Shown: piece after piece, positions 12,426 to 22,992 of the stretch
Layout: each line of letters starts with the position of its first letter
Position numbering within the stretch: the first letter of the stretch is position 1
Source of the DNA: Lichtheimia corymbifera B2541
Lineage: Eukaryota; Mucoromycota; Mucoromycetes; Mucorales; Lichtheimiaceae
Direction: 5' to 3'
Assembly: GCA_000697475.1 (NCBI GenBank)
Contig: JNEU01000936.1
Location: 43,049-107,048 of the forward strand
DNA: 64,000 bases
The notes under the pieces: generated by a model
Databases searched by the model: none
The model's input: the letters and a program-made list of their open reading frames with translations, nothing else
Told to the model about the DNA's origin: nothing
Translations under genes and position numbers: made by a program

Positions 12426-13296
12426 TGTAAGGTGAGAAGGCGATCGAATAGTGTCGTAATGTTGGTTTTTGACAGTGTCGGTCTTTTTGCGGCAAGTCAA
12501 TAATGGTTTGACAAGAAAGGGTATAGTGATTTAGCAGAAAAAAAGCTGTATATGTATATGGGTGTGAGCGTGAGTAATAAAAGGAGAATAAAGAGAGAAG
12601 AGAAGAGAAAAGATGAATGACTCAAGGATGAAAAAGGGTAGAAGAACAAGAGACGAGACAATTCCAATGGCCGGAGCCTATTCCATCTCGCTCTCTTTAT
12701 CCCATCCAGGCGGAGCATATAAGTCAATCAAAAAAAGAGCACACACATACTTCTTTAAGACGCACCATCATATGTCAAATAGAGTTATTACATTATAGAC
12801 ATCATATATTCTACTACCAATAAACCCCTATTTACCTTTCCTTTACATTATCTTGGTTTGCAACAGTAATATTGAATCAACGTTTTTATTGTTTGCTGTG
12901 GGATTATTCCGCTACTAAAAGGGTATCAGTGAAACAATGTCTTTGATCCCTTTCTTTCACATGGATGAGGATTATCATACACTTTACCAATCACAATGTT
13001 ACCCTTCAAAGCATCATGGACGTTGTTAACATGCTGCTTTTTGTATGTCTCATTCACCTTTTTCATTCTTGTCCACTTTTTTGTGCTGCGTTACACATCT
13101 TTACTTTTTCAAACAGCGCGAAACAGCTGATGAAGCTTTTGAGAGCAAGGGATGTCAAATCATGTGTGCACAAAAGACACACACACATACACACACCGGT
13201 ATCAATGCTGCATGACATGTTTTCCCGCTTCGTGTGGGAATATCCTTGATGAAGATGATGCATTCCACAGAATCTCCTGAAACAGCATAAGCTACC
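12426..13296. other. promoter and leader of the GDS1/KilA-N gene, otherwise no gene seen
   Basis: On the minus strand the first 300 bases are CT-rich, like the other leaders here. An AC run lies at about 13170-13195. No conserved coding sequence was recognised. Confidence 0.5.
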
Positions 13297-13440
13297 TCAG
13301 ATACAAACCTCTTGCACGTGACTTTTAAGCGTCCATTTCTTGTGCTGCTGATCCTTGTAGCTCAAACATCCCATAATGCAGCTATTATGCACATTGCCTT
13401 TAAAAGCACCCCATGGTCCACTGACATAGCCAGCTCCCAC
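13297..13440 (-). other. possible exon or gene remnant of unknown function
   Basis: An open stretch of about 48 codons (GAGYVSGPWGAFKGNV..., with CIMGC) ending in TGA at 13297-13299. Its composition (Gly, Trp, Cys, Lys) is protein-like, but it has no ATG of its own and no clear upstream exon was found. It lies downstream of the first GATA gene on the same strand. Function unknown. Confidence 0.2.
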
Positions 13441-13636
13441 CTTGTTTATTCATAATCATACAATGATACGCCTTGTCGTAAAAAGCATGTGCAGTAATGA
13501 ATACGGAGGATTGGTAAATAACTACCCACCACACGGTTGTTGTAGCAAAGAGAGAAAAACTAGGTCGGCAGCGTCAATCTTTATCAGCAAGTGGAATAAC
13601 ATCGGTATCAACGTATGGATGGTATGCCACGACTAT

Positions 13637-14186
13637 TCAAAGTTGTCGCCTGGATCGTCTTGCATGGCACCCTTTGGTACACCGAATTACTTTCTTTTTG
13701 CCATTCACCATATGCATTACACGCGAATGGCCGTGCTGATCCTCACTGCAGGAAAAAAAGGTCCCAATTAGGAAATCCCATTACACTAATAAGGCTGCTT
13801 TCCCAAGGATGCTTACTATTGTCCGCATGCATTGCATACAATGTGGCCACTCTTGCTTTTTCTCCATACAGGTGTTTTGGTGGCATAACAATTCGAGCAA
13901 CACCGAACGATTTGATCTACTTCATAGTCTTGAACAGCGGAAGTGAATTCGGTAGGAGAGGAATTTGTTTCCTCCTCGGAGTAGTCGTCTTGAGCTAGAG
14001 GAAAAGATTTACAAGGTGAGGATGCAGTTTGAGTTCCAAAACAAAAGTGTAAGGATTACATTCATAGGTGCTTTGAAAGGGGAAGAACCCTTCGTCAAAT
14101 AACCAATTGTATTCATCACTGTAGCATGAATCCATTAGGCATTCATTAGGGATGATTATCTCTTGATGTGACAGTGGTGGTGTCAT
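13637..14186 (-). CDS. small GATA-type zinc-finger protein (copy A)
   Basis: Three exons in transcription order: 14186-14060, 13994-13817 and 13745-13637; 137 residues. It becomes visible only after splicing, because the finger is divided. Exon 2 carries [20 protein letters not shown] then VCNACGQ; intron 2 (71 nt) interrupts the next Tyr codon (TA|T), and exon 3 continues YEDQHGHSR with a basic tail. This is the type IV zinc finger CxNC-x17-18-CNxC followed by Y..xHG.sR, which binds GATA sites. Residues 1-70 are acidic and aromatic-rich, possibly an activation region. The whole protein is little more than one finger, far shorter than AreA or WC-2. The fit is good, but some coding sequence beyond the TGA cannot be excluded. 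Confidence 0.72.
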
Positions 14187-14468
14187 TGTTAGCTAGGGAG
14201 AAGAAAAGTAACATACCCAGCACCGCTCATAGCTATGCACCATTATAGATGGAAAGACTCAAAAGTCATGCACTTTGTCGTCCTGAAAAGTCTAGACCAT
14301 TGTCCATATAACAACATTCCCATTGCAAACGACATTCAGCTAACTTTTTGTGGTGCTTTAATATTGTGGTTGATGGATCACGAAGACTATTCAAATGGAT
14401 CAATGAGACAATGACCCATGATGTGGGCTAATGATAATAGCTGGCAAAGATCTGTATTGACTAGCGAA

Positions 14469-14612
14469 CTACACGGACGCATGAAACGCGATGGAATAGG
14501 TGTCAAAAGTTGTCCCGGCAACGGTCGTGTACCACGTGCCATGTGCATCGTCTTGGCTAACAGTAACATTAACAAGTTTTTCTTTGACATCGGGCGTATG
14601 TACAATGGTCAT
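14469..14612 (-). other. possible small ORF or exon between the two GATA genes
   Basis: ATG at 14612 opens 47 codons (with NVTVSQDDAHGTWYTTVAGT) to TAG at 14469-14471. The Asp/Thr/Val-rich content looks coding, but it matches nothing I recognise and may be one exon of a longer gene or a relic. It starts 43 bp after the stop of GATA copy B on the same strand. Confidence 0.25.
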
Positions 14613-14654
14613 TTTTATGGTATATATCACAACAGCTATTCTCTCCTAGACTCC

Positions 14655-15136
14655 CTAATCTTCTTCATTTAACTTTCTGTGTCCTGCCTTGTAACGACGA
14701 ATAAGCTTGGATGAGCCATCGGTCCTTTGGTCAAATTTTCTATTTACATTGTTGTTGCGAACGCTAAGAAAGCACACGTATCAGCAAAAAAGTTCAGATG
14801 CAAGAGAAGGTAGATGATTTACTATAATCCACACGCATTGCAAAGCTGCACTTTGCTTTTGGGATCCAAACGCCATGTGCTATCCTCAGTCTTTTTGCAA
14901 TTATGGCATAGGCCTCGACGATGTTTTTTGCTTGACAACACAGTCTTGGCTGTTGGCGGATAATGCTTTGTGGCCTCCCTTCTCTTTGGGTATCCGGTAG
15001 AAGATGTTGTGATGGTTGATTTAACCTTGTCAGCTGGAGGGATCGGTGTTATATGATCCATTGATTCCTGCCAAAATATCTCAGAAAAGAGCGAGTCAAA
15101 GATATCGGTATTGATATATCGATTATTATTGCGCAT
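14655..15136 (-). CDS. small GATA-type zinc-finger protein (copy B)
   Basis: Two exons in transcription order: 15136-14823 and 14763-14655; 140 residues. The finger is LCHNCKKTEDSTWRLDPKSK then VQLCNACGL. A 59-nt intron interrupts the following Tyr codon (TA|C), and exon 2 adds VRNNNVNRKF and a Lys/Arg-rich tail ending KLNEED. Without splicing the finger would stop right after CNACGL, so the intron is needed to complete the basic arm that contacts DNA. The intron position and phase equal those in copy A 0.5 kb away. The N-terminal region (SLFSEIFWQESMDHI) is acidic and hydrophobic. Likely a nuclear DNA-binding protein; targets unknown. Confidence 0.8.
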
Positions 15137-15332
15137 AATGTATTGAATGAAGAAAAGTACAGAGAGAAAAGTATCTATGGAATATGATGTGATGTCTTTT
15201 ATACAATGGAGAGAGAGAGAGAGTCGCGTGCAGTGGTATGTAAATAAGGTGTGTGTTTTATGCAAAGCATGCTACTGGCTAGCAGCGGTTGTGTGAGGGT
15301 GGTTTTAGAATCCAATTTATCAGGTGGGTAAA

Positions 15333-15799
15333 TCATCCTCCTATCCTTGTCAAGCCTCGCAATCCAGGTTGTACTTGAAGCAATGGACGTTGTGTGAATA
15401 CAAATTTCTCTCGTAGAATAGCAACGGTGTCGTATGTGCTGGTGGGCTCAGTGGTCGTATCTTCGTCATTATCCACATCCATGTTGTCCTTTAATCCACT
15501 TTGATCACCTCGTTTACGAATCACTGCCAATGGCTTAGGAAGCTTGACCTTTTTCCCTTCCAATCGATGATGTCCCAAAGAAAGAATCGCCTTATTCTAT
15601 ATCCCATATACATCCTGTTATTCCACCATACAAAAACCACACCCTCTTATTATATGCGTACGTTATCAATGTCGACATTGCCAATCTTGAGTTGCTGGAC
15701 GTTTTCTTCTTTGGTTGTAAAGCTGCCTTGGAATTCAAAGAGAACGAGACCAGAATCCGTTTGTGATTCGTCCAAGGAATAAATGACAGTGTGGACCAT
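15333..15799 (-). CDS. ctf8: Ctf8, subunit of the Ctf18-RFC clamp loader
   Basis: Two exons in transcription order: 15799-15662 and 15596-15333; 133 residues, the usual Ctf8 size. Typical blocks are VLFEFQGSFT near the N-terminus, LKIGNVDIDN at the exon border, and LGHHRLEGKKVKLPKPLAVI, matching the GHHxLEGKxxxLxKPxAVL signature, then VAILREKFVFTQRPLLQ. Ctf8 forms, with Dcc1 and Ctf18, an alternative RFC that loads or unloads PCNA during sister-chromatid cohesion and replication. The start at 15799 opens the conserved beta strand (MVHTVIYSLDE). It shares a 173-bp promoter with the divergent cdt2 gene. Confidence 0.88.
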
Positions 15800-15972
15800 A
15801 GTGTGTGTGTGTGTGTGTGGCTGTTTGAAAGTGAAACAAAGACGGGAAGCGGCAATCAAACACGGCACGACGCGAGCTGAAGGAAAAAGGGGACCTCTTT
15901 TGTCACGCGTTCCTCCTACTCCTCCTTCCACCTCCATTTCCTCAGATATTGTACCACCACCACCATCATTCC
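15800..15972. promoter_or_regulatory. shared ctf8/cdt2 bidirectional promoter with MCB box
   Basis: Only 173 bp separate the two start codons. A perfect MluI cell-cycle box ACGCGT lies at 15905-15910 and a second ACGCG core at 15870-15874. In yeasts these elements bind MBF (Mbp1/Swi6, Cdc10) and give G1/S expression. A GT dinucleotide run follows the ctf8 start. Boxes seen directly; regulation inferred. Confidence 0.65.
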
Positions 15973-17992
15973 ATGTTCAAACGAAAAAGAGACTCGGATA
16001 CACAATTGAACGACGACGACGATAACAACAACAACGCGATTAGTAGCAGCGGCAACAACAACAACACCAACCAAGATCATCAACAACTAGCTTGCAATGA
16101 CACTGCACAGACATCCATTATCGACGTTGAGAACCCCAAACTCTTTCGTCAATGCACCGATCCGCTCGAATGGAATCTGATAAAGTATCGCGATATGCGT
16201 TCAACCCACGCACGAAGGGCTTTTGGTCGTGTATTATACCGTATGTTGGAGCGTCCCTTTGCTATACCGCCAATATCTAAATCTTTGTTTCTTGACAGCT
16301 CCTCAACGCATGTTATTGGAACGATTATCATGTGCGTTAGAAGATCGATATCACTTTTGTTTTCCAAATCAAAAGAAATGCGTCCCTTTTGTTTGCGCTT
16401 ACAACAACAGTAAGTATTGCATCAACACATTTCTCGTCCTTTTATTCTAATCGTTTTCTAAAATAGGCGCTTGTGATGGTCAAATTCTTGCTGTTGGTGA
16501 TGAAGCAAAACGGATAACATTGCTACGAACCGACGTGGGGAATTCAATCGATTATCGTACGTATCCTTTCTCGAATTACATACTGCATTGGACTCATTGA
16601 ATTTGTGTAGAGGATTATCACGTCTCCTTTGGCGCTCATACGAATGCTGTATTGACACTCAAATGGAGCAATGACGATACTTCACTGGTAAGCTCATATG
16701 ATTACCATTTCTCTCTCATATTGATACATCTTTCTTCGCTTGCTAGTTGAGTGGATCTGCTGATGGAAGAGTCAGGTTGTGGGATACTGAGTCAAGAGCA
16801 TGCGCTGCGACATTTATGGGGCATTCGTCAAGTTTACGATCAATCGACTGGCATCCAACCAATCCTAGTATGTCCAACGTGAAATCACTCTATAATGAAT
16901 CTCTCTATCTAACGACCTTTTAGATCTCTTGGTATCCTCTTCAATGGATGGCAGTTTTATGATGTGGGATCTACGGCACAAGCAGATCAAGGTCCACAAG
17001 GACAGTAAGTGTTATATACATGAGAAACCTTCAGGGTAAGTGGGTTTGACTAACATGGCTTATCTTCAGAGCTCGACGTACCTGGATTGGATGCACCCGT
17101 TTATGGACCTATCAAGATCACAAAGCATGCACATGAGATGTCAAGCCACAAAGGTTCCACGATGAAAGAAAACATACTCAAAAAGGTGAGTGTCCCCAAC
17201 AATGGTCTGGTATGCAATAGCTGATGATGATGAACTATAGCCTCCACATTCGGTTACGAGTGCAATGTTTATGCCAAACTATGAAGACAGGATCATTACT
17301 TCAGGGAGTCATGATGGGTAAGTTCAAAAGTGGTTCATGCTTCCTTTCTATATGGCTGACAAGGTTGGATTTAGTACTATCAAAATCTGGGATTGTCGTG
17401 CTGGACGCGACGCCAAGTCTATTGCGCATTACAACTACGATGGTGATTCCAACCGGCCTCGGGGTATAGCTGATATGCGACTTGATCATTCTGGCACTCG
17501 TTTATTCAGTTTATGCATGGATGGAAGGTAAGAAAGGGGGGGACCTTCGTATAAGATAGGATGATATGAATATAACACACTCTCATTTATATAGCGTCAA
17601 TCTCCATTATCTCACCAACATTACCCGCCCAGCCGTTCGCTTCACCGATCCCGATTATACCATCTCTTCCTTCTTTGTAAAGATTTCCATTTCACACGAC
17701 GATCGCTTCTTGATTGCAGGATCATCATCCAACGCTGTATTTGCATGGGAAATCGATCGACCAGAAGCACCTACAGTCAAATATACCGGGCATAAGCGAG
17801 AAGTAGGATCCGTTTCATGGTGTCAACAGCGATATCAGGTATGATCATCTCAATTGCATGTTATGTAGCTTCCTTTTTAATATGTTGTTTTTGTAGTTTG
17901 CAAGTTGTTCCGATGATGGCTGTGTGCGCGTCTGGGATTTTGATGTAGAAAACGATCCTGCTGACGGATATGAACCTTCAGATGAAGAATAA
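15973..17992 (+). CDS. cdt2: Cdt2 (DTL) WD40 substrate receptor of CRL4 ubiquitin ligase
   Basis: Eleven exons: 15973-16240, 16299-16409, 16467-16556, 16611-16687, 16747-16867, 16924-17004, 17070-17185, 17241-17317, 17375-17527, 17595-17838 and 17897-17992; 477 residues. WD repeats run from about residue 150: LLSGSADGRVRLWDTE, LLVSSSMDGSFMMWDLRHK, IITSGSHDGTIKIWDCRAG and FASCSDDGCVRVWDF. The stretch SSFFVKISISHDDRFLIAGS followed by GHKREVGSVSWC is closest to Cdt2/DTL. A long basic insert between blades 4 and 5 (about 250-288) also fits. Cdt2 recruits PCNA-bound Cdt1, Set8 or Spd1-like proteins to Cul4-Ddb1 in S phase. No C-terminal PIP box was found. CSA/Rad28 is the main alternative. Confidence 0.82.
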
Positions 17993-18484
17993 AAAAAGTA
18001 ATGATGTTGGTGCACACCTATTGTACATACCCAAGCACCTCTCATATGCAATACAAAATCATTTTCCATTGCCTATATGTTTGAATATCAAATTTATATA
18101 AAAGAAAAGCGATTCTACCATAAGCACAAACGTGGCTCTATTTGGTAACTAAGAGACGTCATTGTTCTTCACTACTATTACTAGTGGTCGTTACTATGTT
18201 GCACAGAAAGGAGGCCTGAGCTTCATATTTATTATGCTATTGTTTGATCTGTGTAGCCAAGAAATGTTATAGACATTCGAATGAGCATGATATCGCTGGC
18301 ATAATAGTAGCAGTGGTATTATCCATGTGGCGCGACATGATGATATCGATAGTGTGGCAGGTGGCATGAGACAAATATAGTAACTGGCCATGCAAATGGG
18401 ATTTGGAACTAATTTGCGACGAGTGGGGTATAAAGAAAGAACGCACACCTCTTTCTATTTTCCTTGTGTCAAACCAAAGAACCA
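17993..18484. other. intergenic, cdt2 terminator side and pan1-like promoter
   Basis: AT-rich with short direct fragments; no coding or RNA signal was recognised. Confidence 0.5.
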
Positions 18485-21400
18485 ATGTACGGTGTGGGAC
18501 AATCTGGAGGCTCTCTCGGAGCATCTCCCTCTGGAGGCAAGTACAAGAACCAATCTATGCAAAAGACATTGAGTATAGCTGACAAGGATGTGCTCTTGCA
18601 GGCATTCGTCTCAACTTTATTACTCCAAGTGACCAAGCCAAATTCGAGGATCTGTTTAGTCGTGCAGCAGCATCTACGGGAAGCAATAAACTCCCTGGTA
18701 AGGTTGTTGATGATGAGCTGAATGCGATGGAACACTCATCGAGGGATTGCATGTATCTACAATAGCTATGGCTGTGCGTGATATCTTGACGCGGTCGAGG
18801 GTGGATAACGATTCACTTGCAAAGATCTGGTAAGTGGTTGCTATATCAGGAGAGAGGGGATGTTGTCTCATTGCTATGATACATACAGGGATCTATCTTC
18901 GATTGCCAATGCACCTTATCTCACCTTTCCCGAGTTTGCAATTGCCATGTACTTGACGTCTGAGAAACTACGAGGCAAGGTGGTGCCTGCTACGTTACCA
19001 AGTGCTATCCGAGAAGAAGTGGAATTGGCCATAGCAACATTAGCATCCAAAGAAGGCTCTAATCCTCCTATATCACAACCATCCATGCCACAAGCTTCAT
19101 TCATGCCACAACAACAGCAACAACAGCAGCAATTTATGCCCCAAATCTCTCAACCACAACCACAATTTCCTCAACAACAACAATTTGGAGGAGGATCGAT
19201 GATGCAACCACAGATACCAGCCATGACAGGTGCTTCTCCTTTTCCAAACATGATGAATCCATCACCTATGACAACACCACCTGTGCAGGCACCAATGCGA
19301 ACTGGAATTGCACCACCCATGTACAATGACAACAAGCCGCGTCTTGCAGGACAGGATTTTGCTAGTAAAATGATGCCCAATCAAGCAGGTGGTGTGGTGG
19401 ATCTTGTCACGGGTCGTTCAACAATGCCATCTGCAACAACGTGGAAAATCAGTCCTGAAGAAAAGCAACGCTATCGTGACATTTTCACAGCATGGAATGG
19501 TCCTGGGCTCACTTACATGCCTGGCAATACAGCACGTGAAGTCCTTTTGCAATCCAACTTGTCTGAACAAGATCTCATGAGAATTTGGCACTTGGCTGAT
19601 CGTGATAATCGTGGAAGTCTTGATGCCGATGAATTTGCTATTGCTATGCACTTGATTTATCGTAAGCTCAATGGCGTTGAAGTTCCATCCACTTTACCCG
19701 CAGAATTGGCAGCACCTTCAAGTGTTCTCAAAAAGTTTGTTCGTGGTTATCAGAGCTCGCCTACTCCACCCCCTATGCAACGTTCTCCACAGCAACAACA
19801 AGAGTATCATCCACCTGTTGAAGATTCTCATACGGGATACGTATCCAATGCTAGAAGAAAGGGTCCTGCGAGTCGTTTTCGATCATCCGTTGCTTCTCGA
19901 CCTCGAATGCAATCCTATGATGAAGAAGAAGAGGAAGAAGAAGATGGTGGATATGACAACAGTGCAGAGATTGAGGAACTACGATTTCAGATCAGAGGTG
20001 TTAAGGACCAATTGGATCGTTTGAATGCCAGCAATGCACGTAACCAGGATACATTCAGCGGCGATGACAACCGATATTCAGTGGAGGAGCTTAAAGATAA
20101 GATCCGTAAGACCCAGGAAGAGCTTACACGTGCTTCACGATCCAATCCCAAGTACTTTGAAAATGCTGAGACGCTGCTTGATCTGCTCGAGACACAAAAG
20201 ACATTGCAGGATGAGATTCAGTACTTGTGTAACCGTGATATTCCAGTATTGGCACGACAGCTACGTGGTGCAGTTGCAGAGTTGCGTGATACCAAGGTGC
20301 GATACGGACGCAAAAATGATGGATCACAGGATTATATGGCGTTTGTGGAACCCACAGGTCCTGGTGGTATTGTGACAGAGAGTGATCGTGTTCGTGCCAA
20401 GGCTAAGGCTATGATGGCAGCACGCAAGGCAGGCACTTCAAGTTCACGTGATGCATCGTATGATCTCAAAAAAGCCGAGCAAGAGAAAGAAGACTATGAT
20501 CGTCAAGCTGATCAGTATGAGCGAGAAATGGAACGTTCCAGAGACGCATTACGGGATTTACGTGGCGAGTTGAACTATTTGTCAAGTCTTTCTGAATCCA
20601 AGGCTATCAAGGATAAGAAGAGATTTGATAAGGGCCAAGATTTATCTTATGAACTTCGACGTTTTGTGGATCAACTTGAACGTGATTCTATTCTTGGTGG
20701 TACATCGTCATCATCAGTATCCACACCATCCACAGAACCACGCTATGGCTCTTCTTCGCTATCAACTGGAGGACCTTCACTATCTCCCAAGCCCGCAACA
20801 GCACCCACTAGTCCCAAACCTCCAGCTGCCTCTACACCACCACCTTCTAAGCCAAGAACTGCCGAAGAAATCAAAAAAGAGGTAACAAATACTTTGGAGC
20901 TTATCATGAACGTGTTACTCATTGTTTTTTCTTATTCCCATAACTTTTCAGGCAGAACGTCGTGTTCAAGAACGCCTCGCTGCATTGCAAGCCAAACGAT
21001 CACCTTCAGCACGATCACCCAAACCAAGCCCAGTCGCCTCAACACCTAATGAAGATGAATTGGCCGCTCAACGTAAGAGTACACCTATATTTTATATTTG
21101 ATTAGCTATATTGACATGATCATTTATTATAGGTCGTCTTCGGGAAGTTGAACAACAAGCTCAGCAACGGTTGCGTGAGAGTGAAATGCGTCAAGAAGAA
21201 TTTTCTACACCACCCACTACACCACAAGATAACCTTGAGAATGAACGTATCCGACGTGAACAAGCTGAACGTGAACAAGCCGAACGTGAAAAGGCTGAAG
21301 AAGAACGTAGAATTGCTGAAGAGAAGGAATTGGAAGAAAGAAGACGTGCTGTTCTTGAAAAGGAGGAAAAGCAGCGTTTGGCAAGATTGGAAGCTATTCA

Positions 21401-22908
21401 ACGAGCTGAAGACGAACGTGAGGAAGAAAGACGTCGTGAAGAAGAAGCTGCTTTGCAAAAACTTCAAGGTTCCACACCAAAGGCACAAGAAGAACCACAA
21501 CAACAACCAACATCATCTGCACCTCCTCCACCACCTCCTCCTCCTCCAGCACCAGCAGCACCAGCAGCACCAGCTGATGCTAATGCTAAGACAAGTAGCA
21601 ACAATCCATTTGCCAAGTTACAACAAGGCAAGGATGAGGAAGGTGTGAAATCAGAAGAACAGGAAAAGAAGCCTACAGAGCAACCTGAAGAAGAGGAACA
21701 ACAAGATGAAAAGCCTGTCAACAATAAGCGAGTCAGCTATAATCCATTTGCAGCATTTTCAGCATTCTCTGCTACCAAGGCAACAGGCCATGATGATAGC
21801 GACTCTGATGATGATGGATGGGATGTTGTTCACCATGACGACACAGATGATGAAGATGAGTTCCCTGCCGCTGGTAGTGCCAAGAATTTAGCGGGAATGT
21901 TATTTGAAGCCATGAGTCAACGCAAGAGTCCAATGATGCCTAACCGTGAATTGGGATCAGCTTCTCCAAAGCCTCCTGCTGCTGCTACTGCTGATACAAG
22001 TGTGCCACCACCTCCTCCTCCACCTCCTTCAGCACCTGCTGCTGCTGCTGCTGCACCTCCACCTCCACCTCCACCAGCTCCACCAGCAGCTCCACCAGCA
22101 CCATCACCTATAGCACCATCATCCACACCTGCACCTGAACCATCAGCTGGTCGCAGTGCATTATTGAGCCAAATTCAACAAGGCACCAAATTACGCAAAG
22201 CAGTGACCAATGATCGTAGTGGAGCTTCCGTTGCAGGTCATGTTAGAGAAGATACATCATCATCATCCGCTGCACCAGCAGCTCCTGTACCAGCTCCTGC
22301 ACCACCACAACCAGCTGTTACTGAAGCACCTGCACCATCATTCCCAGCACCTAGTAGTGGATTTTTGGCTGAATTGCAATCACGTACTACAGGTACATCA
22401 GCACCAGCACCACCTCAAGAACCAAGTTCTCCTGTCAAGCCTGAACATCATCCTGAACAACCACCCGCAGCCACATCAGGTGATGGTAAAGGTAAGAAAC
22501 AAGATCTCTTGTTATCACGTGCTATTTCCCTTACTGACAACATTTGTAGAATATGTGACACAATGGGCATACACTGGCCAAAGTGAGGATGATCTTTCCT
22601 TTGAGCAAGACGAGACGATCATTGTACTCAATGATAGTGATCCTGATTGGTGGTATGGTACCCATAAAAGCACTGGCAAGACCGGCTATTTCCCCAAGGC
22701 CTATGTCTCTGTACCTGGTGATAAGGTGCGATTACCTGCCAAGGCATTATACGACTTTGATGGACCGGAAGGTGAAGGCTGCTTAAGCATCCAGGCTGGT
22801 GCCGAGTTAATTATTCTTGACAAGGATGCGGATGATTGGTGGCAAGCCGAGATTCCTAGCACAGGCAAAACGGGCCTGGTGCCTGCCAATTACGTTGAAC
22901 TCGATTAA
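18485..22908 (+). CDS. Pan1/intersectin-like endocytic scaffold (EH-EH-coiled coil-WH2-SH3-SH3)
   Basis: Seven exons: 18485-18536, 18602-18697, 18766-18829, 18889-20881, 20952-21072, 21133-22491 and 22550-22908; 1347 residues. EH domain 1 spans about 19-120 (LNFITPSDQAKFEDLFSRA, then LAKIWDLSSIANAPYLTFPE). EH 2 spans about 259-345 (EEKQRYRDIFTAWNG, IWHLADRDNRGSLDADEFAI). Coiled coils follow at about 430-670 and a Glu/Arg-rich helix at 789-885, then Pro-rich segments. A WH2-like actin-binding motif lies near 1113-1135 (LLSQIQQGTKLRK). Two SH3 domains close the protein (about 1229-1285 and 1292-1347, each with a DDWW/DPDWW motif and NY or AY end). Such scaffolds bind NPF proteins and activate Arp2/3 at endocytic patches. 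The first intron uses a GC donor. Confidence 0.85.
18537..18601 (+). other. GC-AG intron in the Pan1-like gene
   Basis: The donor reads GGAG|GCAAGT and the acceptor TTGCAG. No GT donor nearby gives the frame that continues into the conserved EH sequence IRLNFITPSDQ. The donor is a perfect GC-type consensus. Confidence 0.65.
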
Positions 22909-22992
22909 TCTGGTTTATAAAATGAGAAAACAAAAGAGTTTTTATTTACAACACATAGAATTAAAGATCATGCAAAAAAAATGACAAAACGA

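Noticed and set aside
13615..13998. Plus-strand ORF of 127 codons
   Set aside because: It is antisense to the spliced GATA copy A, whose zinc finger and split codons are far better evidence.
22210..22908. Plus-strand ORF of 232 codons read as a separate SH3 gene
   Set aside because: Its first half is a shifted reading of the Pro-rich part of the Pan1-like protein; its SH3 half is that gene's last exon joined through a GTAAGA-TTGTAG intron.
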